Part shown: positions 1-10,094 of the stretch, piece after piece | Numbering within the stretch: position 1 is the stretch's first letter | How the letters are laid out: each line of letters starts with the position of its first letter | Position numbers and translations under genes: made by a program | The notes under the pieces: model-generated | What the model was told of the DNA's origin: nothing | Databases searched by the model: none | What the model saw: only the letters and a program-made list of their open reading frames with translations | Assembly (NCBI GenBank): GCA_037039685.1 | Contig: JAWNGF010000002.1 | Span: 6,634,001-6,698,000, forward strand | DNA from: Ceratobasidium sp. AG-K | Lineage: Eukaryota; Basidiomycota; Agaricomycetes; Cantharellales; Ceratobasidiaceae | DNA: 64,000 nucleotides | Direction: 5' to 3'

Positions 1-1194
1 GCGCAGGACCGACTTGTTCGAGGAAAAGGCGGGGGACGATGCGCCAGAGGCGAGAGAGGCGACGTCGAACGAGTTGCTGGTTCCGGATGCGAGTAACCGA
101 CCGAGGGATTTTTTCTTTTCCTCCAAGACGCAGATGATGGCCTCTTTGAACAGATAGACGTAGAATTCGCGCACGAGCGAGTCCCGCCTGACCGAGAGGA
201 TATCGAACATCTGCAGGGCACCGAGGGCGGACATGGGATGGCCCTTCCAATCCACCAGTCTGTTTTGGAGATCTTCAGCCACACGTGCATAGGGCGAGTC
301 GGCGGGGGGCGTGGGATTGTAGCTGTATGGCCCGGGAGCGTCGTCTGGGGGCGGGGGAGTGGCATATCGCTGCGAGGGAATGACAGGGCCGGGGACGGGG
401 GCACTGCCACGGCGGCTGGGGAGTTCGACGGTGATGAGGCAGGTGATGCTCTGGCTGGGGTCGTGTGTGCGCGTAATGGCCGGAAACTCGGAGCGGACCG
501 AGATGGCGGGGGCCACGACGTACTCGGATGCTTGCCCGCTGCCACCAGACCGGATGCTGGCGTTGCTCGCCTCGATCGGGTCGTCGTCGGATGGGTCGTG
601 GGGGGCGGGTGTTGGCGCTGAGCGGGGGGTCGGTGTATATCGCGATGGCCCAGACTGCGTATCGCGTCCGGGAAATACACCGGCGGTGGCGTTTTTGTCG
701 CCCATTCCAGTCAACGCCGCCAGTTCTGCGCTCGTTAGCAGTGTTGGTGGCCATGACGTCCCACTCACTGTTCGACTTGGCCCCGTCTCCATCTCCCACT
801 CGGATTGGTTTGCGACACACGCCACATACGCCCAGGTTCTTGCGCGGCAGACCGGTGCGCGACGTGTTGAGCTGGCCATAGACGGCAGTAAAGCAGGCCT
901 GCGACTGTCAGCAACACCAGAGAAAAAAAACAGCCAACTCACCTCGTGCAGAGCATGGCCACACTCGGGCACAATATGGGGTTTTTCCCCCGGGAGTCGA
1001 AATGAAAACGACAGCGACTCGCCGCAGATGATGCAGTCTTCGTCGCTGTCTGCCGCGGGGTCGTTGCGCACCACGGGAAGCGGGCCAGGCGTCATCGCTG
1101 CATCGCTGCAGGGAGGGCGCTCCGACGTGCTGTCTCTGCTGTGTGAAGCCCGCCCAGGGATCGTCGTAAGTCGAGCAAACAGTCCGTTGGCCAT
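1..1194 (-). CDS. RING + PH domain scaffold protein, Ste5/Far1-like (3' end outside the window)
   Basis: Model: complement of <1..725, 769..898, 943..1194, about 369 residues visible. Both introns (43-44 nt) begin GTGAGT on the coding strand; the second has a CTAAC branch site. The ATG at 1194 is the first in frame after an upstream stop and has G at -3. Exons 1-2 encode a RING-type zinc finger: CIICGESL, then PECGHALHE, then GVCGVCRKP, with the Cys/His spacing of yeast Ste5/Far1. Exon 3 begins with a Pro/Ser-rich linker, followed by a segment like the start of a VWA-type domain (SEFPAITRTHDPSQ) and then a PH-like block (LQMFDILSVRRDSLVREFYVYLF). Ste5/Far1-type proteins scaffold mating-pheromone MAPK signalling, and basidiomycete relatives often carry RING plus VWA. 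The role here is inferred from domains only. The gene continues beyond position 1. Confidence 0.75.
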   Translation of the reverse strand, partial: MANGLFARLTTIPGRASHSRDSTSERPPCSDAAMTPGPLPVVRNDPAADSDEDCIICGESLSFSFRLPGEKPHIVPECGHALHEVSWLFFFSGVADSRRPALLPSMASSTRRAPVCRARTWAYVACVANQSEWEMETGPSRTVSGTSWPPTLLTSAELAALTGMGDKNATAGVFPGRDTQSGPSRYTPTPRSAPTPAPHDPSDDDPIEASNASIRSGGSGQASEYVVAPAISVRSEFPAITRTHDPSQSITCLITVELPSRRGSAPVPGPVIPSQRYATPPPPDDAPGPYSYNPTPPADSPYARVAEDLQNRLVDWKGHPMSALGALQMFDILSVRRDSLVREFYVYLFKEAIICVLEEKKKSLGRLLASGTSNSFDVASLASGASSPAFSSNKSVLR

Positions 1195-2996
1195 TGCTCC
1201 AACAACGCCGGAAATCCCTGACACTAGTCCGGATGCATCCGGCCCAACATCGGACCCCGCCCGGATGCACCGGATCACCCGCCCCCACGGCTTCTTCTGC
1301 GCCGCTGCGCGACATGTGCTGGCACTTCTAGCCCCAGATGTTTTACTTCTCAATTTTCAGCCTCCCGCTGCACCACCGCTGGGTTGAATACCGTTGACAT
1401 CTGTCCGCCTGTCAGCCAAAGTGGGCTTGGCCTATGGATTCGTCCGCGATCGGCATTTTGGCGGAGCTGCCTGCCACTGGATCCTGATCGACGCGCATAC
1501 AATCCCAAAATAGCGCCGGTAAAATCGCTCCGTTGTCCCCCACTCGCGACACAATTACCATGCCTCCAGTCATCGTCCTGGTAATTGCTTGCCCTTTGTA
1601 GTCTGTTCCGACTCAGGATGACGCTCCGAATCCAGTGGATTTGACTTGCGGCTCCGGCGACGACGGTCGACTCCCGGTTTGGTAATCTGTATTTCGCTTG
1701 CTTTGCGATCGGCGAGCTCGGTCCAGACTCATCTGTCAACCAGCATAACAACAAAATTTTACCTCCAGATGCAAGACCGTTGCCGAGCGTTCTCCTTCAG
1801 ATCATCCAGGGACGACTATAAAAGTTGATCATCAGACTCGTGAGCTTGACCATACCAAATACGGCTCGAGTACCAGGGTTACCCAATACTCCATACGACG
1901 AAGAGTGCAGGCTCGCTAGGAGTTTTAGTAACGGCGACAAGGAAGCTAGGTCCACGTGTCCGTTCCCAGTATGTGTGCACTGTACCCTTCAGTTACTGGT
2001 ATGTACGAGACTTTTGTTACAAAACAAAGCCGGCCGACGTTACACGGTCTACGTACTGTCAAATCACGCTCATGATCCAGAGCTTGTGTATACTTCCAGC
2101 GATTGGACGCCCGGAAGCACGTCCGAGTACATTCGTCCAAAATTTCGAGGGGATCTCATAGAGTTATTGGTCCCGATATGAACGGTGATTAGGTTTCGAG
2201 GTAGGCGCAAATATGCTGGCGCTGAGAGATGTACTCGAATAGAGTCGGAGCACATAGAAAAGGCGCTCAAGAAGGTAAGATACAGTAGTGGGGGATAGTT
2301 GGGGAACTTGAGGCGACCCTATTAGAATTGAAGCCGAGTCGAAATACAGTGCGAGAGTGTAACAAAGAGGCAGTAGACGGAACGTGGCAAACTCTGACGG
2401 TGAATGCGAGGCGAGCTCAGAGGGCAAGGTGTGAGAAACGGGCACGTGATGTAGCTCAGTCACCTGATTTGCAGAGCTCTCTTGAGGATAATCCAGGAAA
2501 AATGAGCGCCTGTTGCGCGAATGAGTACTGTAGTTATCCTTGGGCATAATAAAGAGATTTGGACGTTGCGTGAATTGATTCAGATCATACAAAACAGTCC
2601 GACGTATATGTATAGTTGCTTGCTATTCGGCCTATAGCTAGGATGCATGGCCACACTCTGGTATCGCTCCATATTCGAATATTCATGAAACAAATCCTAG
2701 TAATTGTCGTCTTTCAAATCACGTAGAGTCCCAAGCTGCGCTTATCTCCCCCTTTCTGCATATTGCACCAGGAGCAGTAGAGTGAGTCAGGATTCCCAAC
2801 TGCTTGACAATAATCCGGTGGCGGGGTATCGGCGCGAGATTCGTGAAAGACCGAGCATCGGTATGAGTCTCATTTCAGCAAATTAGTTTTTTCGTGCCTC
2901 TTTTGATCAGCAGTCCGACCAAAGCCATGCCAACTTGCACTTAATACAACTCTCGGGTTCAAGAATTCAGACAGCCATTCGTTACTTGACACAAGC
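1195..2996. other. Intergenic, no gene seen
   Basis: This 1.8-kb stretch has only short, compositionally poor open frames with no recognisable motif. It holds the presumed promoter of the RING/PH gene to the left and the 3' flank of the minus-strand gene ending at 2997. I see no tRNA, LTR or inverted repeat that I can support. Confidence 0.5.
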
Positions 2997-4215
2997 TCAA
3001 GCATTGCGGACGGTGTATACCCATATGCGCGAACGGGAGCACCACGCGCGCATCAAAGCAGAAGAGTCCAAGGATCGGCCAAATGTGTCAATGATCGAAG
3101 TAGCATACCTGGTCCACAACAGGCTAATGCTCTGGTGGCAGGACTGTTTCAGCACCTGTAATTGGCCAACGGTGGCCCTACACTCACCCATGCATAACAG
3201 TGGAGGGCATTATTACAGTCATCCCAAAACTCGGGCTGTATGCCACGCGCCCGCTCCCAGCCCATGATGTGGCGTCTTGCACATCTATTTGCATATGGGG
3301 GGTTGTAGATTTCGAACCAATTAGTGCCATCCGGCGCCTGGGTCTCGTAAAATGGCGTTTGCCATCTAATCGCAAAGGACGGTATGCTTTCCCAAAGAAT
3401 ATATGCCCTGTCCATCATTGCTTGAGGGTATTGTTTCAATGACTCGAGGGTATTTCGGAGAATCGAGTCGCTTAGTTCACAGGCTTGGAGGTGTTCACTG
3501 AGTCTCTGAATTTGCGATGTGTATTCGTCTAGTGCTTGGAGTTCAGACCTGATTTTTGTGGTTGAGATGACCTGTACGATGGGTATTATTAGCCACAGCG
3601 GTACTAGGCACCAGATAAGGTGCGCACACCGTGCTTCTGGACGGCACGGTGGACACGTTCGCTCGCCGCCTCGATTTGAAAGAGGACACTATTAACGTCA
3701 AGCAGCTTGAAACGGGAGCCTTGCCTGGAACTTTCTCCATGCAGTAGATTGCTTGCAGCTTTCGTGCCACCACCGTTGAGGTAAATTAGAGCGGACTACT
3801 TCAGAGAAGAGTGGAGGGCTTGCCTCTGGAAGGCAGTGAACGAATAGTCAAATTCAGGTTCTATCCGGATGTTCTGCCTATTAAAAGTGTCATATGGGTG
3901 GGGGTGGGCAGCGGACTGAGTATCGTCAATGTGGTTGGACAGAGAAGCACGTTGAGAGTTCAAATAGCCCTACAACCAGGTCTGGCTGTCCGAATTAGCT
4001 GAAGGCTTCTGAAGCGAGCGCCCAGGCGTACTAATACAACTGTATCATCCACCACGTAGAAGACATCCGAGAAGCCTGGAAGGCCCAGGCGCGGAATAGT
4101 ATTCTTAGTTTGTTTAAAATGGGGCAGAACCTTTGATAGGTTGAGCGATCGAAGCGAAGGGGGGGGGGATTTGGGGATTGTTGGAAGGGCACAGTATCTA
4201 GAACCGGTTTGTTCG
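2997..4215 (-). CDS. Uncharacterised multi-exon protein with a short coiled-coil stretch (5' end unresolved)
   Basis: Model: complement of 2997..3143, 3188..3571, 3628..3751, 3800..3969, 4032..4215. I found it because consecutive open segments join in phase at plausible splice sites (donors GTACGC, GTAGTC, GTGCGC, GTGAGT; CTAAT-type branch sites). The largest exon (3188-3571) encodes a heptad-like stretch (ELQALDEYTSQIQRLSEHL) followed by an aromatic-rich segment (WFEIYNPPYANRCARRHIMG). A preceding exon encodes FKLLDVNSVLFQIEAA. The last exon runs to a TGA at 2997. The first exon follows a polypyrimidine tract and CAG (TTCTTTTGCAG), so at least one more 5' exon is needed, and I could not place a start codon. 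I recognise no family. The weakest point is the 3144-3187 intron, where a closer acceptor would leave only 32 nt. Confidence 0.42.
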
Positions 4216-5317
4216 CTGCAAAAGAAGCTATGCACACATCATGTAAAGCAGAGCACTTATCGCGATTAGATCAGTGGAGCCAACCATACTAAACTAGTCG
4301 GATGAGAATAAGGATGCGTTGATATCAGCATTTCGACGTACCTTTCAGCTATAAATGGGCATCTCCCGTGCGCCATTGACCCTGAAACGCAGGAAGGAGA
4401 GTTTAGGAGGGGATGCAGTAAAAGCTGAATTGTCGACCCAGTGTGATAAGATCCTGAGACTTACTGTGGGTGATATCTAACGCTACATTACGCTGTTCGG
4501 ACTCTTGGCGAAACTACGAGAATAAATTTACTAGCTCAATCGCAAATGGGTAAGTTGAGTACGCATATAGATTACACATGCGCTCGGGGTTCATCGGAGC
4601 CATCATTCTGACCTCAGCAAGCCACGAACAAGCTATAAACGAAGGGTATTAGGTATGCACAAACATTTCCTCTTAGAAATAAATTCAAGAAATCTAGGCC
4701 TCGTTTGGCATTACCTCACAACAAATGAAATTCTCATGCTACGTTCGGGACACGGCTGTTCGCGCCGCAAGACTTGTCTAGATGTGTGGGTACGTGCGCT
4801 TCGTAAGCACCCTGGTATACGAGCCTTGAGCGCTGGACAGTGTAGTTAGGCCACTCTGGATAGCCTAGAGTATTCTGTCATCGTAGCTGGTAATCCGAGA
4901 CGCTCGAAGGATCATATCCCGAGACGGTAATTAACGCCCTCCAGTTACTCCACATCTCGAATGAGCTACTCAGACTTTTGACTTGGGTTGAAAACGCCCA
5001 TGGGATCCGGCCACGTGACTGAGAAAAGGTCACATGACCAGCAAATATTCATCCAAGATGAAATCAACGTCGATCGTGCGCATGAGCGGTTTCGCATCGG
5101 CAAATGAGTTCCTGCCACCACCCACTTACGCGTCTCAATCAACAAACCTTCGTCGGCCATCCGTCCCCAGAGGTTTCAATAATCCGAGGCAGAGGACATT
5201 CACGAGGCATTGCTGAACAGCACGCCATGCCTTGGATCCGAGTTATCTCATATAACACTGCGCGGTGTGCACCACAGATGTGCAATGCACAGATCTCTTG
5301 ACGCTCGGCATACTACA
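4216..5317. other. Intergenic, no complete gene seen
   Basis: It probably contains the missing 5' exon(s) of the minus-strand gene at 2997-4215 and the promoter of the plus-strand MFS gene. No other coding or structural signal was found. Confidence 0.45.
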
Positions 5318-7148
5318 ATGAACACCCCAATTTCTGTCGAGCTCACCCCAGCGCCTACTCTGGTGGTCGATTCCGCCCATGATAAAAAGCCTGAATTCTC
5401 GAAGGCTGAAGACCCGGAACTTGCAAACGCCAAGGCTCTCCGAAAATACGCTCTCCTCGCAGTATTTTGTCTTGGTCAATTCCTTGACACACTCAATAAT
5501 TCGGCTATATTTCCAGCAATCCCCGCAATCTCACACAAAGTAGGGCTCACCGAAGGCGAGACCGTCTGGCTTTTTGCTGCGTACCAGGCCACCTTTGCGT
5601 CTTTCTTACTTATCGTACGTATTCACCAGACTCCGTCCCAGTTATATGCTAAGATTCATCTCGTAGAGCGGACGTATCTCAGATGTCTATAGCCCTAAGC
5701 CGGTGTTTATCCTCGGTACTGCATTTTTCGGTGCCATGTCTCTTGGCGGCGGCTTTGTCAACGACAAGGTCCCGTTACTGGTCCTACGAGCGCTACAAGG
5801 CATTGGTGCATCGTTAACCATCCCCTCGGCTCTCAACCTCATCGTCCAGATGTTTCCCGACCCACAAGAACAAGGCCGTGCAATTGGGTTATTTGGCGCC
5901 ATGGCGGCAATTGGAAACGTGCTCGGTACAATTATCGGCGCTGTCCTCGTAGAATACGCCTCTTGGAGATGGATATTTTGGCTCATTGCAATGATTGCGA
6001 TCCCCATCTCCATCAGCTGTACGGTTTTAATTCCCAAGACTCCCCGAAACAAGGAAAACTCCAAGTCAACCTTTGACTTTGTAGGGGTATTCCTGTTGAC
6101 CGGTAAGTCTCACATGATATATTTGCGCTCTTTCGCTCTGACACCTTCGTACTCAGTCTCTGTGATTTTGTTTGTGTATGCCTTGACCAGCGGATCAGTG
6201 CAAGGCTGGAAGGTTGCTGGTGTTCTGGTGCCGCTCTTCGTTTCGGTCGTATTATCCATAGGATTCTTCGTTTGGGAGGCACATATCGACGAGAACAACG
6301 CCGCTCTGTGCGTCCCTTTCGAATTTGTACACTCACGTCAGACCTAACTTTTATTTCAAACTCAGTCCCCCTCAGATTTGGTTCTACAAGAACTTTGCCG
6401 TCCTTTTCGCAGTTGCATCGATGCCATTCTTTTGGTGGACCCAAATCTACCTTACATTTTCGCCCTATTGGCAAGATCATCTCGGGTGGTCGACAATCAT
6501 TTCTGGTGTCAAATTGTAAGCGGATCTGCAGGTTGATTTCTTCATATGTAATAACCTCAATTCCAGCTTACCGCTCGGTATCGTTGCAACTCCTATTATG
6601 ATCAATGGAGCGCGCATCTCGCTCATCTCCCACCCAAAATGGATGATCCTTGGCGGCCTTGTCGTTGCACTTATCGCAACTATCCTACTTCCATTTTCCG
6701 ATCGTTTGCGCGACCAGTATTGGCCACTCGTCTTTCCCGCGTTTGTGGTTGGCACAGCTGGGACATCCATAGTATTCGTATTGACCAAGTAAGCCCTCTT
6801 TCTCCCAGCGATGAAAAGGAAAGTGCTGAACGTTAGCTCCTTAGTATTAACATTTTCCGCACGACTCCGTCCCGATATGCGGGTACAGTTGGCGCAGCCC
6901 TCAATGTTGGGCTTCAGCTCGGTTGTGCGATCGGAACTTCTGCTACCACATCAATTCAAGCTTCGGTCGACATGCGGACTACTGATCCAGGGACAGCGTT
7001 TCGAGGTCGATCTGCGGCCCTTTGGTTTCTCGTCGCTTGGGTCGGATTGGAAGCCATTGGGGTGGCGATTTTCTTCCAGCGTTCAGCCATGTCTCCGTTA
7101 GATGAAGAAGCGAACGAGAGGAAGGGAGTGAGGGAGATAGACCATTAG
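5318..7148 (+). CDS. MFS transporter (drug:H+ antiporter-like), six exons
   Basis: Model: 5318..5614, 5667..6102, 6157..6307, 6366..6515, 6567..6788, 6845..7148; 519 residues. All five introns are 51-58 nt with GT..AG ends, and all phases agree. The ATG at 5318 is preferred over an in-frame open extension back to 5210, because it starts a typical polar cytoplasmic N-terminus just before the first membrane segment (KYALLAVFCLGQFLDTLNN). The hydrophobic helices repeat in MFS fashion. The loop after helix 2 has GRISDVYSPKPV (motif A-like), and helices 4-6 include LRALQGIGASLTIPSA, GLFGAMAAIGNVLGTIIGAV and SWRWIFWLIA. The C-terminal half continues through GTVGAALNVGLQLGCAIG. The sequence resembles the fungal DHA2-type family (Atr1/YOR378W-like). 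The substrate cannot be told. The adjacent P450 is convergent, with stop codons 250 nt apart, which may or may not mean a shared pathway. Confidence 0.88.
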
Positions 7149-7397
7149 ATATTTCATTTTTCCGCGAGGAATTTATTTTAGCGCATATATCGCTGTTTGT
7201 GGTGCTCTAACAATGCCATGCTTTGTAGCCGAAACAACTAGAATCCTATTTGGCCTTTGGTACGTTTTTCGAAGGCGGGCTTGCTTGACTCTTTGGCCCG
7301 CACCGGGGTACGCCTCTCCGCTTCTTCAATCATTTGGGGAGAAATACTTTATTCTGGCAGGATTACTAAGAAAAATAGCATGACGCCGATTCTGTCT

Positions 7398-9600
7398 CTA
7401 GTGTTCAATCTCCGACAACCACTGTTCGCAGCCTTGACGAGGTCGAATGGTACATTTGAACGGGACAGGATGGCTGTAGATTCGTTCAACAACCGAATCT
7501 GAATTCTACGAGGAAAAACTGACCTAATGATATCGTTTGTATATCGTTCCTCGGGTACTATTTCTACCCCATCTTCGTCCTTGGCCTTCGTGATATTGAA
7601 GTTGGCAAGAATATTACTAGCGGAAAAAGTAAATCAGGTTAGAAGTGCAAACTGGAAAGCTGCCTCAACGTACCTAATAGATAGCCACATCGACTGCTGA
7701 GCAACATGTGTGCCGGGGCATATCCTACGTCCAACTGTTTATCCAATCCGTTCTACGCAATGCCAAAGCGATTGGCACACCTTCTCCCGAATCCGAAAGC
7801 GTAGACCTCCGGGCCAGGGGGTGGATTCTCTACTAGGTATCGTTCGGGCGCGAACCGGTCTGGGTCAGGATAGACCTCGGGGTTATGTAATATTTTCCTG
7901 CCAACCAAGTTCAGCACCTACACGAGTACCAGGTTTTTTTTACTTGCCATGCGTTCACGATCACAGTTGTATATGCTGGAATCCTATACGTTTTCCCGTT
8001 CACTACAACATTGTCGTCGTCCTTTCCACAGGACCTATGTGCAATTAAGCTCAGCACGGGGTGCCACCGAAGCAATTCTTGAACCAGCGCGCTCGTGTAA
8101 GGCAAATTGGGTCGATCTGCCATGGTGATGAACTGAGAAGAGGACTGGGGTTGGGTTTCAAGATATGCTGCGATCTCAGCCTGAGCTTTTGATTGGACGT
8201 CGGGGTACAGCGTCATGGCGAGAAAGAAGGACTTTACGGCTGAGACAGTTGTGTCGGAAGCTGCACCATAGAGCGAGGCTGCTACGCGCTATTTAGTTGG
8301 TACTCAGTTGATTGGCATTTGGAGTGGAAATATGATGGGCGCGCCTTGATATTTAGCTCTTCCTCGGCACCAATTTCCCTGCCATCCTCCGGTTGAAGTA
8401 ATTTCGAAACAAAAGACCGCTCAGCTGTGCCTGCGGCCTAAGGTTTCATTTAGTGCCCAAGCAGATTAAATAGCACAAGCAGATATCATATAATTTTATC
8501 TTACCAGTTGACGTTGCACAAACTCAAATGTCTTCTCTTCATTAGCATGAATGATAGGCCTCCATGAGTCAATAGCTTTGTGAAACATGGCTCCGGGGAA
8601 CCACGTTGGGATATATCGTACTAGTGAAGTGATAGTGGTTCGACCACAAGAATTGCTGAAGCACGACATGAACTCACGAAGCGGAAACACCTCAACCATC
8701 CACCTCCCAGGTGCCATAACTATTGATTGCTAAGTCAGAACGGAAATAGAGTTTCGGTGGGCTGGTTTCACACCATCAGAGAATATAGCCATAATTTGTT
8801 CAGCGGATCGTATTAGCGGATCATCGTGTGAGTTTGCCTTGTAGCCGTAGATCATCCGAATGGCAACGCTCCCCGCCATACTTCCTCCATATCAGCTCCA
8901 CGGCCACGCACAAGAGAAAGTAACTCACAGATGAATATGCTTCATGAACATCTCTGGGGTCTCCCGTAATCGCTTCATTAGCCTCCTGACCTCGTGTTCC
9001 TGCAGAGGCAAGTAATCCAACACGACTCGGTTGTTGAGAGCGCGTTGAAGCAGGGTGCGGTAGTGTTTGAGTGTCGGTCCGTACTCGATGAATATTATAT
9101 CATGATCCCATCCTCCGCTAGGCAAAGTTAGTCTCCTTTACTGTTGCTCCGAGAACAGGATACCGTGAACGTACGTACATTTTAGCCAACTGGCTCATGT
9201 ATCTATCCGAGTAATGGGCCGCACGTTTCTCGAACAAGTCAACAGCAATCTTTGGGTCACTAACGATGATCATTTTCTGGAATAACATTCGAGCCGTGAT
9301 AATAGGGCCTACATAACGCGTGACGTCGATGGACCAGACATATTATAAAGTTCTTACCATACTGGTCACCCCATTTTGCAAAGTTCAGCCAGAAAGCGGT
9401 CGAGTTTCGAAGCTATATAAGCAGGCTGAGTATTACGAAGCAATCGTCTATAAAACTCAGACCTCCAGTGCAGAGCCAAAAATAAAGTTCCCTCTTGGAC
9501 CGGGTGGAAGCGGAACGCGATGCCTTTTCGACGACAGGTACCATACTGTGACAATTGTGACCCCAACCAGTCCACTAATATCTAACACTGTGATGCCCAT
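7398..9600 (-). CDS. Cytochrome P450 monooxygenase, 13 exons (copy 1)
   Basis: Model: complement of 7398..7473, 7524..7616, 7674..7724, 7781..7897, 7948..8288, 8345..8437, 8505..8620, 8678..8719, 8774..8880, 8929..9117, 9179..9308, 9358..9412, 9463..9600; 515 residues. The P450 at 56032-58262 has the same 13-exon plan, which cross-checks nearly every boundary. Landmarks in order: an N-terminal membrane anchor, the proline hinge PLPPGPRGN, an I-helix with GAASDTT, the K-helix ExxR in QELLRWHP, FAPERYL, and the haem loop FGFGRRICPG, whose codons are split by an intron at 7725-7780. It should be an ER-bound, haem-thiolate monooxygenase needing a P450 reductase. It resembles fungal O-methylsterigmatocystin oxidoreductase-like (CYP64-type) proteins in general pattern; substrate unknown. 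Odd points: the intron at 7898-7947 has a GC donor (GCAAGT), and the one at 8289-8344 appears to start GCGCGC, a poor donor that could impair splicing. Confidence 0.86.
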
Positions 9601-10094
9601 TTATCCACCGCTTCGGTTTCCTCTGCGAGACTTGGTGTAAGAAAAGGTTGAGGAGAGCCAGCGGGCCGCCATCCCCGCGCTGTATCCTGGTTGAACACAA
9701 ACATTTCCCTGATCCTTACCAAAGTTGCAACTTCCGGCGCTAAAATGTGCTTATTCAGCGGAATCATTGTCATTGACCGCATATACGTTGGTTGCAGAAA
9801 AGGAACGTCCGGAATGCGTATGGCAATTCCGTGTGTGCCTACACCTACATCACGAAATTTACTCAATTTTCCAACAACTAGTAATGTGCATGCGCCGCTA
9901 AGCCAAACCTGCATGTCAAGCCCAAGAGAGACCGTAGTATCAAATTGACTCCCATATTCGAGTTGATTGCCGCTACAAAGACCAAAAGGAGGACAAACGA
10001 TCCTTCCAAGCGCTGATTATGTTGTTGTCATGTGAGAGAGGGTCTCTGCGGTCGACAACCATAGGTTTCACTCTTGTTTCCTGGCCTTTGGATC
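9601..10094. promoter_or_regulatory. Divergent intergenic region between P450 copy 1 and the F-box gene
   Basis: These 494 bp separate two divergently transcribed genes and so must hold both promoters. A minus-strand open frame (9582-9914) runs through it but has no resemblance to a P450 N-terminus, so I did not extend the gene into it. No clear TATA box or operator-like repeat was picked out. Confidence 0.4.

Noticed and set aside
238..1387. Long plus-strand open frames over the first 1.4 kb
   Set aside because: They are antisense to the RING/PH gene, are G- and R-rich, have no motif, and the minus strand has clear zinc-finger, splice and PH signals.
4966..5301. Short genes just upstream of the MFS transporter
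   Set aside because: Overlapping frames of about 60 codons on both strands with no motif; they lie in the likely promoter.
5210..5317. Longer MFS N-terminus from an upstream in-frame ATG
   Set aside because: The extra 36 residues (from MLNSTPCLGSEL) are not typical of MFS N-termini, and the downstream ATG leads directly to a normal cytoplasmic tail.
9582..9914. N-terminal extension of P450 copy 1
   Set aside because: Copy 1 already has a membrane anchor and proline hinge starting at 9600, as does copy 2; the upstream frame is different and has no P450 features.
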